Shown in pieces: positions 1-9,576 of a stretch of 47,215 nt of DNA. The position numbers were made by a program, and so were the translations under genes. The first letter of the stretch is position 1, and the number at the start of each line of letters is the position of its first letter. The DNA comes from Clostridia bacterium. GTDB lineage: Bacteria; Bacillota; Clostridia; Lachnospirales; Anaerotignaceae. The stretch spans positions 1 through 47,215 of the forward strand of contig JAQXNZ010000051.1 of NCBI GenBank assembly GCA_029098265.1, read 5' to 3'. Below the pieces are notes generated by a model. It did not search any database and was not told the origin of the DNA. It worked only from the letters and a program-made list of their open reading frames with translations.

Positions 1-357
1 CAGCAGGCAGCTCAGCAGCTTTGCTCAGAGGTTGATGCAATATTTGTTCCCAATGACGCTGTTATCCAGAGTGCAATGCCTGTTGTTGCCGCAGCTGCAA
101 GAGAAGCAAAGATTCCCGTATACGGCAGCTCAGCTGTAATGGTAGCCGAGGGTGCTTTCGCAACACTTGCCATCAGCGATACAGAAATCGGTGCAATCAG
201 TGCAGATATGGCTATTGAAATACTTAACGGCAAGACTCCCGCTGAAATCCCTGCTGTTGAAGTAGAGGCAACTGAGGTTGTAATAAACAAAACAACAATG
301 GCGGCTATCGGAGCGGCTGTTGAAGCAGCAGACGGTATAATATTTGTAGAGGACTGA
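1..357 (+). CDS. ABC transporter substrate-binding protein, C-terminal part (5' truncated by window)
   Basis: Frame 1 is open from base 1 (QQAAQQLCSEVDAIFVPNDAVIQSAMPVVAAAAREAKIPVYGSS...); followed by permease and ATPase genes. Resembles the ABC_sub_bind (TrpX-like) family. Confidence 0.8.
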   Translation, partial: QQAAQQLCSEVDAIFVPNDAVIQSAMPVVAAAAREAKIPVYGSSAVMVAEGAFATLAISDTEIGAISADMAIEILNGKTPAEIPAVEVEATEVVINKTTMAAIGAAVEAADGIIFVED

Positions 358-417
358 TAAAGAATTGAGCATAGCCCTATTAATGGGGCTATGTACTGTA
401 TATTGGAGGAAGGTTTT

Positions 418-1320
418 ATGACGCTGTTTCTTGGTTCACTGCAGCTTGGACTGCTGTACGGCATACTCGCCATCGGCGTGTACATATCATTCAGAATATT
501 AAATATACCCGACCTTACTACCGAGGGAAGCTTTACTTTCGGACTGGCGGCATCGGCTATGTGTGCTGTGAACGGTCACTATATGCTCGGAATAATAATG
601 GCAATAGCGGCAGGAGCAGCGGCGGGTACCGTTACAGGTCTGCTTCAGACAAAATGCGGAATACACCCGGTGCTTTCGGGAATAATCACTTCCAGCGGAC
701 TTTATACAATAAATCTTGCGGTAATGAAAAATGCCGTAAACATTTCTCTCATAGGAAAAAACGAAATATTCTCAGCGGCTATGGCGGCTCTTCCGGAGCT
801 CAGCAGAGACACTGTAAAGTGCATAATAACGCTGATATTTGCGGCAATCGTATGCATTATTATAGTAGTATTTTTCAAAACGCACCTGGGACTTTGCATA
901 AGGGCAACGGGCGACAACGAGGCTATGGTATCTTCATCATCAATCAATGTTGATGCTACAAAAGTTATTTCACTGGCTGCTTCCAACGGCTGTGTAGCTC
1001 TTTCGGGCGGTATACTTGCCCAGTATCAGGGCTTTGCCGATATAAATTCAGGCTCCGGCATACTTGTTGTCGGTCTTGCGTCAGTCATAATCGGTGAGGT
1101 TGTTATGGGTAAACGCGGAGTTACGGTAGGTATCATTTCCGCTGTTGTAGGCTCCATAATCTACAGATATATACTGGCAGTTGCCACATCAACACATATA
1201 TTCCCTGCAACGGCGCTTAAGCTTATATCCGCAGTAATTGTTGCTGTTGCACTGTCCATACCGATGATAAAGAAGAATATAGCAATATCAAAGACAAAGG
1301 GGGCGCACAAGCATGCTTAA
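418..1320 (+). CDS. ABC transporter permease (TrpY-like)
   Basis: Hydrophobic multi-TM protein; start refined to MTLFLGSLQLG after GGAGGAAGG RBS; lies between binding protein and ATPase. Confidence 0.85.
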   Translation: MTLFLGSLQLGLLYGILAIGVYISFRILNIPDLTTEGSFTFGLAASAMCAVNGHYMLGIIMAIAAGAAAGTVTGLLQTKCGIHPVLSGIITSSGLYTINLAVMKNAVNISLIGKNEIFSAAMAALPELSRDTVKCIITLIFAAIVCIIIVVFFKTHLGLCIRATGDNEAMVSSSSINVDATKVISLAASNGCVALSGGILAQYQGFADINSGSGILVVGLASVIIGEVVMGKRGVTVGIISAVVGSIIYRYILAVATSTHIFPATALKLISAVIVAVALSIPMIKKNIAISKTKGAHKHA

Positions 1321-2107
1321 AGTTGATAACGCAGTGAAAATATTTTCACAGGGAACACCCAATGAGCATAAGGCCCTCAACAGCCTGAGCATACATCTTG
1401 AAAAAGGCGAATTTGTCACCATAGTAGGCTCCAACGGAGCAGGCAAATCAACGCTTTTCAACGCAATATGCGGAAACTTCCTGCTAGACAGCGGAAGTAT
1501 AGTGGTTGACGGAAAAGATATAACATTTATGAAGGAGTATAAAAGAGCCAGCTTCATAGGCCGTGTTTTCCAGGACCCCATGAAGGGAACAGCTCCCAAT
1601 ATGACAATAGAGGAAAACCTTGCACTGGCATATTCCAGAAGCCGCAGCGGCCCCTTCGGCATAGCCGTAAGAAAAAAGGACCATGACATGTTTGCCGAGG
1701 CGCTTTCGGAGTTCGGCATGGGACTTGAGGACAGAATGAAAACAAAGGTCGGTCTGCTCTCGGGCGGACAGAGACAGGTAGTTACGCTTCTGATGTGTAC
1801 GCTTGTTACACCGAAGCTTCTGCTTCTGGATGAACATACGGCGGCTCTTGACCCTGCAACAGCCGAAAAGGTTATGGAGATAACGAACAAAATCGTATCA
1901 AGAAACAACATCACAACGATGATGATAACCCATAACATGAATTCAGCCCTTAAGACAGGTACAAGAACCATAATGATGGACTCGGGTGAAATAATACTTG
2001 ATACATCGGGAGAGGAAAGGGCAAAGATGACCCTTGACGACCTGCTCCAGCTCTATTCACTCAAAAAGAAGGAAGCCTTTGCCAACGACAGAATGCTTCT
2101 TAACTGA
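1313..2107 (+). CDS. ABC transporter ATP-binding protein
   Basis: Walker A GSNGAGKST, signature LSGGQRQ, Walker B LLLLDEHTAALD; overlaps permease stop. Confidence 0.95.
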   Translation: MLKVDNAVKIFSQGTPNEHKALNSLSIHLEKGEFVTIVGSNGAGKSTLFNAICGNFLLDSGSIVVDGKDITFMKEYKRASFIGRVFQDPMKGTAPNMTIEENLALAYSRSRSGPFGIAVRKKDHDMFAEALSEFGMGLEDRMKTKVGLLSGGQRQVVTLLMCTLVTPKLLLLDEHTAALDPATAEKVMEITNKIVSRNNITTMMITHNMNSALKTGTRTIMMDSGEIILDTSGEERAKMTLDDLLQLYSLKKKEAFANDRMLLN

Positions 2108-2117
2108 TGACAGCAAT

Positions 2118-2163
2118 AAAAATCTCCTTATTATCAGAATGATGACAATAAGGAGATTTTTTG
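2118..2163. terminator. Bidirectional intrinsic terminator
   Basis: AAAATCTCCTTATT ... AATAAGGAGATTTTTT between convergent genes. Confidence 0.85.
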
Positions 2164-3120
2164 TTAACTATCCGATTCATTTTCCTTTAATTCCACGCCC
2201 AACTCGTCTGCCAATGTATCAACGGTAAACTCACGGTCAGGCTCAATACCCTTGCCGTGTATGGCTTCACCTGACGGCGTTTCCCATGTGAACATGGTGG
2301 CAATTAAATAATAATCATTTTTCAGAGGCATGGTATACTGTCCTATGCCCTTGCCGTAGGTGGTTTCGCCCAAAAGCACCACGTTGTCAAGGTTGTCCCT
2401 CAGGGCGCCTATGAGTATTTCCGCCGATGAAGCCGTATTTTTGTCCTGCAGTATTATTATTTTATCAAAGTCAAATACGGGTGCACTTTTGGATTTTATT
2501 GTATCCGACAGGAATGACATTTTTGCTTTTTCGTTGGCTATTACGGCTCCCTTTTCAAGGAACATGTCGGCTATCTTCTCAACTGCGGATACATATCCGC
2601 CGGGATTTCCCCTAAGGTCAAGTATAAGTGTATTGTATTCGGATATATCGGCGGCATTTTCCTTAACAAAGCCGTAGGATTCATCGGTGAAGTTGGTTAT
2701 GCCCAGGTAGGCCGAATTATCCGTAAAGGGGAACCATTGACAGCTGTTTCCCTCCTCCTTCTCACTTTCTATTCTTGCCGTATATTCAACGGGGAGATAT
2801 ATGTGGGTATATCTGTCGCCGCTGTATTCATAAAGCTTTTCGGTAAAAATACTTATTACTGTATCGTCAAAGCTTTGTGATATATCACTGTCGGTCTGTT
2901 CCAGTTCCTCGTCTATCAGCTCCCGCAGGCTGTCCTCATAGACGTAGCCTCTTGTCATAACTGTCTTAAAGACAATATAATCGTAATTGCTGTATATTAT
3001 ATATCCCAATGCCGCCGCCGTGAGCGCCAGAAGAACAGAAAGTATTATAATGGCATATTTCTGCTTTCTGACAGTATTTTCTGGTGTGATTGGTGTATTT
3101 TTGTTTTCGCTGTTTTCCAT
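2164..3120 (-). CDS. S41 family C-terminal processing peptidase, membrane anchored
   Basis: N-terminal TM helix; LILDLRGNPGGYVSAVEKIADMF and ILQDKNTASSAEILIGALRDN..GETTYGKG motifs; start refined to MENSENK. Confidence 0.9.
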   Translation of the reverse strand: MENSENKNTPITPENTVRKQKYAIIILSVLLALTAAALGYIIYSNYDYIVFKTVMTRGYVYEDSLRELIDEELEQTDSDISQSFDDTVISIFTEKLYEYSGDRYTHIYLPVEYTARIESEKEEGNSCQWFPFTDNSAYLGITNFTDESYGFVKENAADISEYNTLILDLRGNPGGYVSAVEKIADMFLEKGAVIANEKAKMSFLSDTIKSKSAPVFDFDKIIILQDKNTASSAEILIGALRDNLDNVVLLGETTYGKGIGQYTMPLKNDYYLIATMFTWETPSGEAIHGKGIEPDREFTVDTLADELGVELKENESDS

Positions 3121-3249
3121 GACATTCACCGCCTTAATATATGAATTAATGACAGTATATCATCTGAAACGACTTTTTGCATTAGAAATATGTGCTGTCG
3201 AAAGCTTATTATGCCAATGAATTTCTATTGCCAAAAGAACACTAAAAAA

Positions 3250-3268
3250 GCCGGTCTGAATGACCGGC
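3250..3268 (-). terminator. Intrinsic terminator of the aro/SGNH operon
   Basis: GCCGGTCA-TTCA-GACCGGC followed by a T tract on the minus strand. Confidence 0.75.
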
Positions 3269-3273
3269 AAAAA

Positions 3274-3897
3274 TTATTTTTTATTTATTATATCCTCTAT
3301 TACAGGCTTGGCTGTTTTGTATACCTCATTGAAGAAAAGCTCATAGCCCTCGGTGCTTATATGCTGTCCGTCCCATTGAAGCAGGGGCTTAAGTCCGCCG
3401 GGCTGACTGTTGAATACACTGTTCATGTCTATTAAGGGCAGACCGTATTTTCCGGCCTTTTCCTTTATCAGCTCGCAGTATTTTACAAGAACGGAGTTTT
3501 CTATAAATGGCATGTCCTCTTCCTCAATAACGGGGGTAGGGGTGATAAGTATCATTTTTGAACCTGACTGAAGGGAACGCTCGATTATTCTGTCATAATT
3601 GAACGAAAATTCCTCAAGACCAACATGGTACCATGCGCTGTAGGCGCCGTCATTGGAACCGAAAAGCATTATTATAAGGTCGGGATTGTAGCTTTTAAGC
3701 TCATCATCAATACGCTTGAGACCCGCTCTTGAGCTCTCTCCGTTGACGCCTCGGTTTTTAATGGCTATTGGTACGTCGGGGAAATCCTCTTTTACCTTTG
3801 CTCTGAACAGCGAAACATAGTCCTTGCCGTATTCTGCGCAGTAGCCGTAGGTTATGCTGTCTCCGAAGCATACTATGGTTATGCCGTCCATTTTCAT
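3274..3897 (-). CDS. SGNH/GDSL hydrolase family protein
   Basis: FGDSITYGY block I, LFGSNDGA block, D..H (WDGQHIS) catalytic end. Confidence 0.88.
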   Translation of the reverse strand: MKMDGITIVCFGDSITYGYCAEYGKDYVSLFRAKVKEDFPDVPIAIKNRGVNGESSRAGLKRIDDELKSYNPDLIIMLFGSNDGAYSAWYHVGLEEFSFNYDRIIERSLQSGSKMILITPTPVIEEEDMPFIENSVLVKYCELIKEKAGKYGLPLIDMNSVFNSQPGGLKPLLQWDGQHISTEGYELFFNEVYKTAKPVIEDIINKK

Positions 3898-5189
3898 TCC
3901 TCCCTCATATTGTCAAGCATGGAGAAAAATCCGGGGAAGGATATGTCTACACATTCTGAATTATTTATAACGGTTTCACCCTCTGCGCCCAGTGCCGCAA
4001 CGGCAACACTCATAGCAACACGATGGTCATCATAGCTTTCGCATACGGTGCCCTTAAGGGGTCTGCCGCCTCTTATTATCATTCCGTCATCGGTCTCCGT
4101 TATGTCGGCACCCATTTTTCTAAGCTCCGAAGCCATAGTTTTTATACGGTCGGATTCCTTTACCTTAAGCTCCTGGGCGTCCGCAATGACTGTTTCGCCG
4201 TCGGCGTAGCAGGCCGCTGCGGAAATGACGGGTATCTCATCAATAAGCTTGGGTATTATATCGCCCTTTATGACAGTGCCGTGCAGTCTGCATGACTTTG
4301 TTTTTATATCGGCTACAGCCTCGCCGCATACCGTTCTTTCGTTAAGCAGCTCTATATCGGCACCCATTGCTCTGAAGGCTGTAATTATTCCTGTTCTTGT
4401 GGGGTTTATACCTACATTTTTTACAATTACTTCCGAATCGGCACATATAAGCGCCGCCGCAATGAAATAGGCCGCCGAGGAAATATCTCCGGGTACGGAA
4501 ATATCCCTTGCGGTAAGCTCCTCAACGGGAGTAACTACTATTGTGTTTCCTTCTTTTTTAATATTGGCTCCGAGATAATTGAGCATAATCTCGGTATGGT
4601 CTCTGGTGGCTTCGGGTTCTGTTATTCTTGTTACACCATCGGCATACAGACCTGCAAGTATAATGGCGCTCTTTACCTGGGCGCTGGCAACGGGCAGTGT
4701 ATAGTCAACGGCCTTAAGTTCTGCACCCTCAATAGTCAGGGGAGCCGTAAGCTTTTCGCCGTCGGAGGTTATTTTTCCGCCCATAAGTCCCAGTGGCATG
4801 GCTACACGTCCCATAGGTCTTTTTTGTATGGATTTGTCGCCTGTTATATGTGTTGTGAAGGGCTGTGCCGCAAGCAGACCGCTCATCAGGCGGAGAGTTG
4901 TTCCGCTGTTGCCCACATCAAGGGGCTCGGACGGTGCGGAAAGACCGTGAAGTCCCTTGCCGTGTACAGTTACGTTTGTTCCGTCAAGCTCTATATCCAC
5001 ACCGAGCTTTTTAAAACAGCTTATGGTTGACAGACAGTCCTCACCCGTAAGAAAGCCGCTGACATGGGTGTCGCCCTTGGCTATGGAGCCGAGCATCACC
5101 GAGCGGTGGGATATGGATTTGTCACCGGGCACTGTTACCTCGGCATGTACTCTTTTTGCAGACTTTATTGCTGCGTTCATATATATCAT
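3894..5189 (-). CDS. aroA: 3-phosphoshikimate 1-carboxyvinyltransferase (EPSP synthase)
   Basis: GDKSISHRSVMLGSIAKG, GNSGTTLRLMSG, KESDRIKTMASELRKMG motifs. Confidence 0.96.
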   Translation of the reverse strand: MIYMNAAIKSAKRVHAEVTVPGDKSISHRSVMLGSIAKGDTHVSGFLTGEDCLSTISCFKKLGVDIELDGTNVTVHGKGLHGLSAPSEPLDVGNSGTTLRLMSGLLAAQPFTTHITGDKSIQKRPMGRVAMPLGLMGGKITSDGEKLTAPLTIEGAELKAVDYTLPVASAQVKSAIILAGLYADGVTRITEPEATRDHTEIMLNYLGANIKKEGNTIVVTPVEELTARDISVPGDISSAAYFIAAALICADSEVIVKNVGINPTRTGIITAFRAMGADIELLNERTVCGEAVADIKTKSCRLHGTVIKGDIIPKLIDEIPVISAAACYADGETVIADAQELKVKESDRIKTMASELRKMGADITETDDGMIIRGGRPLKGTVCESYDDHRVAMSVAVAALGAEGETVINNSECVDISFPGFFSMLDNMREE

Positions 5190-6283
5190 TCCTTTACGGT
5201 TACTTCATAGTTCATATCACGGAGAAGTTCAACGCTTCGCTGACGGTCCTCCTCGGAGTCAAAGGCGAAGGTAAGGGCGCCGCTGTTGTTTTCACGGCTG
5301 TTAACAATTCCCATGTTTTTAATGTTGATGCCGTTGCTGGAGAAAAGAACGGCGATAATGGCAATACTGCCGGGACGGTCAAGCACATCGACGTCTATCT
5401 CGTAGCGTTTTACAAAGGCCTTTGGCGTAGTTGTGTTGAAGGAATTCCTGTACTGCTGGGCATCATGGAAATAATCATATACATCCTCGTGCCTGTCGTT
5501 TACAATGGAGTCCTTTATGCCGCTTATTACGTCCGAAAGGGAGTCCAGAACGGATATTATATCTTCCTTGTTCTCAAACATTATGCTTTCCCACATATCG
5601 GCACTGGAGGACGCAATTCTTGTTATGTCCTTAAATCCGCCTGCCGCCAGAAGATGCATATATCCCTTGTCGGAGTCCAGCTTCTTTACGTTGTTAACGA
5701 GGGCGGCGGCAATAATATGGGGAACATGGCTGATTGAAGCCACGGCATAGTCATGCTCGTAGGGCGAGATGATAATGGGGATAGCTCCTATTTTTTCGGT
5801 CATTTCCTTAAATTCGGCAGTCTTTTCCTCAGGAACTGTTTCACCCGGAGTAATTATATAGTAGGCATTTTCAAACAGGTGCTCCTTGGATGCGTTGTAT
5901 CTGAAACGCTCTGAGCCTGCCATAGGGTGTCCGCCGATATAGGTTATGGAATCTTCAATGGTCTTCATATCGTCATATATATGCGCCTTTGTACTGCCCA
6001 CATCCGATATTACACAGTCCTTGCCGACTATGGGTGCCAGCTGTTTTGCGTAATCGAATATTTTATCAACGGGCGTGCATATAAACACTATATCACAGCC
6101 CCCGAATATATTCGAAACTCCCAAAGAGTACTCGTCAATGATACCCTCGGCCTTGGCTGTTATAAGAACATCCTCGCTTCTGTTGGCGGCAACAATGGTT
6201 TCGGCACCGTAGCGGTTTCTAAGGGCCTTGCAGAGAGAGCCTCCTATTAGACCCAGTCCGACAACGCCGACTTTTTTATACAT
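5186..6283 (-). CDS. tyrA: Prephenate dehydrogenase with C-terminal ACT domain
   Basis: GLGLIGGSLCKALR NAD-binding motif, GGHPMAGSE, C-terminal ACT-like region (VDVLDRPGSIAIIAVLFSSNGINIKN). Confidence 0.93.
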   Translation of the reverse strand: MYKKVGVVGLGLIGGSLCKALRNRYGAETIVAANRSEDVLITAKAEGIIDEYSLGVSNIFGGCDIVFICTPVDKIFDYAKQLAPIVGKDCVISDVGSTKAHIYDDMKTIEDSITYIGGHPMAGSERFRYNASKEHLFENAYYIITPGETVPEEKTAEFKEMTEKIGAIPIIISPYEHDYAVASISHVPHIIAAALVNNVKKLDSDKGYMHLLAAGGFKDITRIASSSADMWESIMFENKEDIISVLDSLSDVISGIKDSIVNDRHEDVYDYFHDAQQYRNSFNTTTPKAFVKRYEIDVDVLDRPGSIAIIAVLFSSNGINIKNMGIVNSRENNSGALTFAFDSEEDRQRSVELLRDMNYEVTVKE

Positions 6284-7296
6284 CAGAATTTCCTCCCAGC
6301 AAGCTCAATGAAAGGACGAAGCTCATCTGTAAGAGCTTTGAAATCCTCAGCGTTAAGGCTCTGCGCTCCGTCGGAAAGAGCCTTTTCGGGGCAGGGATGT
6401 ACCTCTATCATAAGTCCGTCTGCGCCTACTGCTACAGCGGCTTTGCTGAGAGGTGAGATGTATGCCCTTACGCCTGATGCATGGCTGGGGTCAACTATTA
6501 TGGGAAGATGAGTTTTTGACCTGAGTACGGGTACAGCGCTTATATCAAGGGTATTTCTTGTGCTGGTTTCAAAGGTTCTGATACCTCTTTCGCAGAGGAT
6601 AACGTCCTCATTGCCCTCGCTCATAATGTACTCTGCGGCGTTAAGCCACTCATCAATGGTAGCCGCAAGACCTCTCTTAAGCATAACGGGTTTGTTTATT
6701 CTTCCTGCTTCCTTAAGAAGCTCAAAGTTCTGCATGTTTCTTGCACCTATCTGGATAATGTCCACATAGTTTACAGCGGCCTCAAGGGCATGCTCGCTTG
6801 TAACCTCTGTGATTATCTTAAGGCCTGTTGCCTCTCTTGCCTCTGCCATGTACTTAAGGCCTTCCACCTCAAGACCCTGGAAAGAGTAGGGTGATGTACG
6901 GGGTTTGTATGCGCCGCCTCTGAGTATCTGTGCTCCGCCTGCCTTTGCGGCTTCTGCCGTAGCGATAAGCTGGTCATGGCTTTCAACGGCACAGGGGCCT
7001 GCCATAATAACAAAGTTGTCTCCGCCTATTTTTACGCCGTCAACATCAATGACAGTGGGTTCTGTTTTGAATTTTTTGTTGGCAAGTTTGTATGTCTCGC
7101 TGACCTGGATTATGCGGTCAACATCGGGAAGAAGCTCGGGATTTTTTTCAAGAAGCTTTCTCTTATCACCTACAACGCCGATAAGGGTTGTATTTTCACC
7201 CCTTGAAAGGTGGGCTGTAAGGCCGAGACCCTCAATGGTCTTTATTACATTACCGAGATTGTCCTCGGAAAATTTCGGTTTCATTACTATAATCAT
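6283..7296 (-). CDS. aroF: 3-deoxy-7-phosphoheptulonate synthase
   Basis: MAGPCAVES, RGGAYKPRTSPYSFQG, IVDPSHASG motifs with N-terminal ferredoxin-like extension. Confidence 0.95.
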   Translation of the reverse strand: MIIVMKPKFSEDNLGNVIKTIEGLGLTAHLSRGENTTLIGVVGDKRKLLEKNPELLPDVDRIIQVSETYKLANKKFKTEPTVIDVDGVKIGGDNFVIMAGPCAVESHDQLIATAEAAKAGGAQILRGGAYKPRTSPYSFQGLEVEGLKYMAEAREATGLKIITEVTSEHALEAAVNYVDIIQIGARNMQNFELLKEAGRINKPVMLKRGLAATIDEWLNAAEYIMSEGNEDVILCERGIRTFETSTRNTLDISAVPVLRSKTHLPIIVDPSHASGVRAYISPLSKAAVAVGADGLMIEVHPCPEKALSDGAQSLNAEDFKALTDELRPFIELAGRKF

Positions 7297-7330
7297 TTGG
7301 TTTTCCTCCGTTTCAGCATATATCTTTTTT

Positions 7331-7381
7331 TACTGTCCGTGTACAGGGGCAGACAGAGTCTGCGCATGTACACGGACGGTA
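7331..7381 (-). promoter_or_regulatory. Long nested hairpin in the 5' leader of the aroF-tyrA-aroA operon
   Basis: Outer arms TACTGTCCGTGTACA / TGTACACGGACGGTA (14 of 15 complementary) enclose an inner GCAGAC-AGA-GTCTGC hairpin; located 34 bp upstream of aroF ATG, without a T tract. Confidence 0.6.
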
Positions 7382-7542
7382 CCTTTACATGCTTATAATC
7401 ATATAACAACAGCAGGATAAAATCAATAATAATTTTTGAATGCAAAGTGCTAAAGTGGGAAAAATGTCAGCATAAATTTTTTTCGGCAAGTCATTAAAGC
7501 GGCAGGTCATAAATACTATTAATTTAGAACGGAGGATGAGAC

Positions 7543-8451
7543 ATGCTTAAAAGAAACGTGACGGATTGTTTCGGTCCGAGGATAAGGGAACTGCTGACGA
7601 CCTATGACTGGCAGGACATCAGCGAAATAAGGCTTAGAACAGGCAGACCGCTGATATTAAGAAGCGGAGCAAAGGAATATTTTGTCGGAAGCGGCGGACT
7701 GCCCACAGGCGGCATACAAAATGCCTATAGGGCGTCGCAAAGCGATTTAAAAGAAACGGTAAATATGATAAGCAACTATTCACTTTACGCCGTTCAGGAA
7801 CAGCTGAAATTCGGCTACATAACCGTGGAGGGCGGACACAGGGCGGCTCTTGGCGGCAGTACCGTATGCGAAAACGGAAAAATAACCTGCATTAAAAATA
7901 TAAGCTCCGTATCCATGCGTGTGGCCTGTGAAAGAAAGGGCTGCGCCGCTGAGGCCGTAAAATATGTCATCGGTGAGCCGATAAAGAATACGCTTATCGT
8001 ATCGCCTGTCTGCGGAGGAAAAACCACCATGCTTCGGGACATGTTAAGGATACTCAGTGACGGCGGACTTACTGTAGGCATATCCGACGAGAGAGGTGAG
8101 ATAGCCGCCTGCTATGAGGGGATGCCGCAGTTAGACGTGGGGGAAAGGACGGATGTACTGGACTGCTGTCCCAAGGCAGAGGGCATGTCGATGCTTGTAA
8201 GAAATATGTCTCCAGACATAGCGGCGGCGGACGAGATAGGCTCAAAGGAGGACATACGGGCCATGAGAGAAGCGGCCCTTTCGGGTACGGCGGTAATATG
8301 TACAGCCCACGGTACGGGCTTTGACGATATTATAAAAAGACTGCCCGAAGTGGCGGATTTTTTTGACGTTTTCATAATTCTCGAGGGAAGAAATTCACCG
8401 GGGAAAATAAAGAAGATTTTAAACAGCAGGGGGGAAGCGCTGTGCTTATAA
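7543..8451 (+). CDS. spoIIIAA: Stage III sporulation protein AA (ATPase)
   Basis: P-loop SPVCGGKTTMLRDMLRIL, SDERGEIAACYEG; first gene of an eight-gene spoIIIA operon. Confidence 0.95.
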   Translation: MLKRNVTDCFGPRIRELLTTYDWQDISEIRLRTGRPLILRSGAKEYFVGSGGLPTGGIQNAYRASQSDLKETVNMISNYSLYAVQEQLKFGYITVEGGHRAALGGSTVCENGKITCIKNISSVSMRVACERKGCAAEAVKYVIGEPIKNTLIVSPVCGGKTTMLRDMLRILSDGGLTVGISDERGEIAACYEGMPQLDVGERTDVLDCCPKAEGMSMLVRNMSPDIAAADEIGSKEDIRAMREAALSGTAVICTAHGTGFDDIIKRLPEVADFFDVFIILEGRNSPGKIKKILNSRGEALCL

Positions 8452-8963
8452 AAATGATAGGTTCTGCCATTGTTCTCTTTTCCTGCACGGCGGCAGGCAT
8501 ATATATGGCTTCAAAGGACAAGTACAGGGCCGAGGAACTTATGGAGATGAAAAGGGGACTGTGTATGCTCAAAAGCGAGATATGCCATAACTCCAGACCG
8601 CTGTATGAAGCCATGATAGATATAAGCCAAATGCTGGAGGATACGGTTTCCGAAATATTCGAGGACAGCGGCAGAATGCTGAAGGCGAGAAAAGCTGCGT
8701 CAGCCTCGGAGGCGTGGGAAAAGACCCTTAAGGAAAGCAGGGGAAGGACTTTTTTCAAAAAGGAGGATATAGATGCCTTCATATCCTTCGGACAGGCTTT
8801 GGGCGGCATTGACAGGGATGGGCAGACGGCAAATATAGATATTGCTCTGGAATACATAGACAGAAAATCGGATGAGCTGATAAAAAAATACGCCAAGGAC
8901 GGCAGGCTTTTCAGAAGCATGGGTGTCATGGGCGGAATACTTATAGTTGTCGTACTGTTTTGA
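8442..8963 (+). CDS. spoIIIAB: Stage III sporulation protein AB
   Basis: Position in operon; MKRGLCMLKSEICHNSRPLYEAM...; C-terminal TM; probable GTG start. Confidence 0.93.
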   Translation: MLIKMIGSAIVLFSCTAAGIYMASKDKYRAEELMEMKRGLCMLKSEICHNSRPLYEAMIDISQMLEDTVSEIFEDSGRMLKARKAASASEAWEKTLKESRGRTFFKKEDIDAFISFGQALGGIDRDGQTANIDIALEYIDRKSDELIKKYAKDGRLFRSMGVMGGILIVVVLF

Positions 8964-8980
8964 CGGCGGAGGTGTAAAGA

Positions 8981-9175
8981 ATGGATATTAATATAGTTTT
9001 CAGAATAGCGGCGGTAGGCATACTGGTGGCGGTGCTAAATCAGGTGCTTGCAAGAGCAGGCAGGGACGACCAGGCAATGCTGACCACACTGGCGGGACTG
9101 ATAGTTGTGCTGTACTGGATAATTGAATACATAAGCGAGCTGTTCAACACAATACAGACGCTTTTCCGTTTTTGA
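8981..9175 (+). CDS. spoIIIAC: Stage III sporulation protein AC
   Basis: 64 aa, two TM helices, typical size and position. Confidence 0.93.
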   Translation: MDINIVFRIAAVGILVAVLNQVLARAGRDDQAMLTTLAGLIVVLYWIIEYISELFNTIQTLFRF

Positions 9176-9186
9176 GGTGATGTGCT

Positions 9187-9576
9187 GTGGAGCTCATTGT
9201 AAAGATTGCGGCGGCGGGACTGACGGGCACGCTTCTTGCCGTAACCGTAAAGGAGTATAAAAAGGAATTCGCACTGCTTATAGGTATGGGAACGGGAACT
9301 GTGATTATATGGCTGCTGCTGGACAGTCTGACAAGGATAAAGGAACTGCTGGCGGCGATGGTTACGGAAGCGGGCATAAACGGTGAATATATTTCAATTT
9401 TGATAAAAGTCATCGTTATTGCCTATATATGCGAATTTGCGGTGCAGTTCTGTGCCGATGCCGGTGAAAAGGCCATCGGGGCAAAAATAGAATTGGCAGG
9501 ACGGGTGCTGATACTCGCTGCTTCACTGCCCATATTGGAAAACCTGTTGAGACTCATAGTAAATCTTGCTGTATGA
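9187..9576 (+). CDS. spoIIIAD: Stage III sporulation protein AD
   Basis: 129 aa multi-TM; operon position. Confidence 0.92.
   Translation: MELIVKIAAAGLTGTLLAVTVKEYKKEFALLIGMGTGTVIIWLLLDSLTRIKELLAAMVTEAGINGEYISILIKVIVIAYICEFAVQFCADAGEKAIGAKIELAGRVLILAASLPILENLLRLIVNLAV

Noticed and set aside
1288-1971. Long antisense ORFs opposite ABC, aroA, pheST, feoB and other genes in the track
   Set aside because: They overlap strongly supported coding genes on the other strand and show Ser/Leu-rich mirror translations with no domain motifs.
7331-7381. Hairpin upstream of aroF as a rho-independent terminator
   Set aside because: No T tract after the stem on either strand in the relevant direction.
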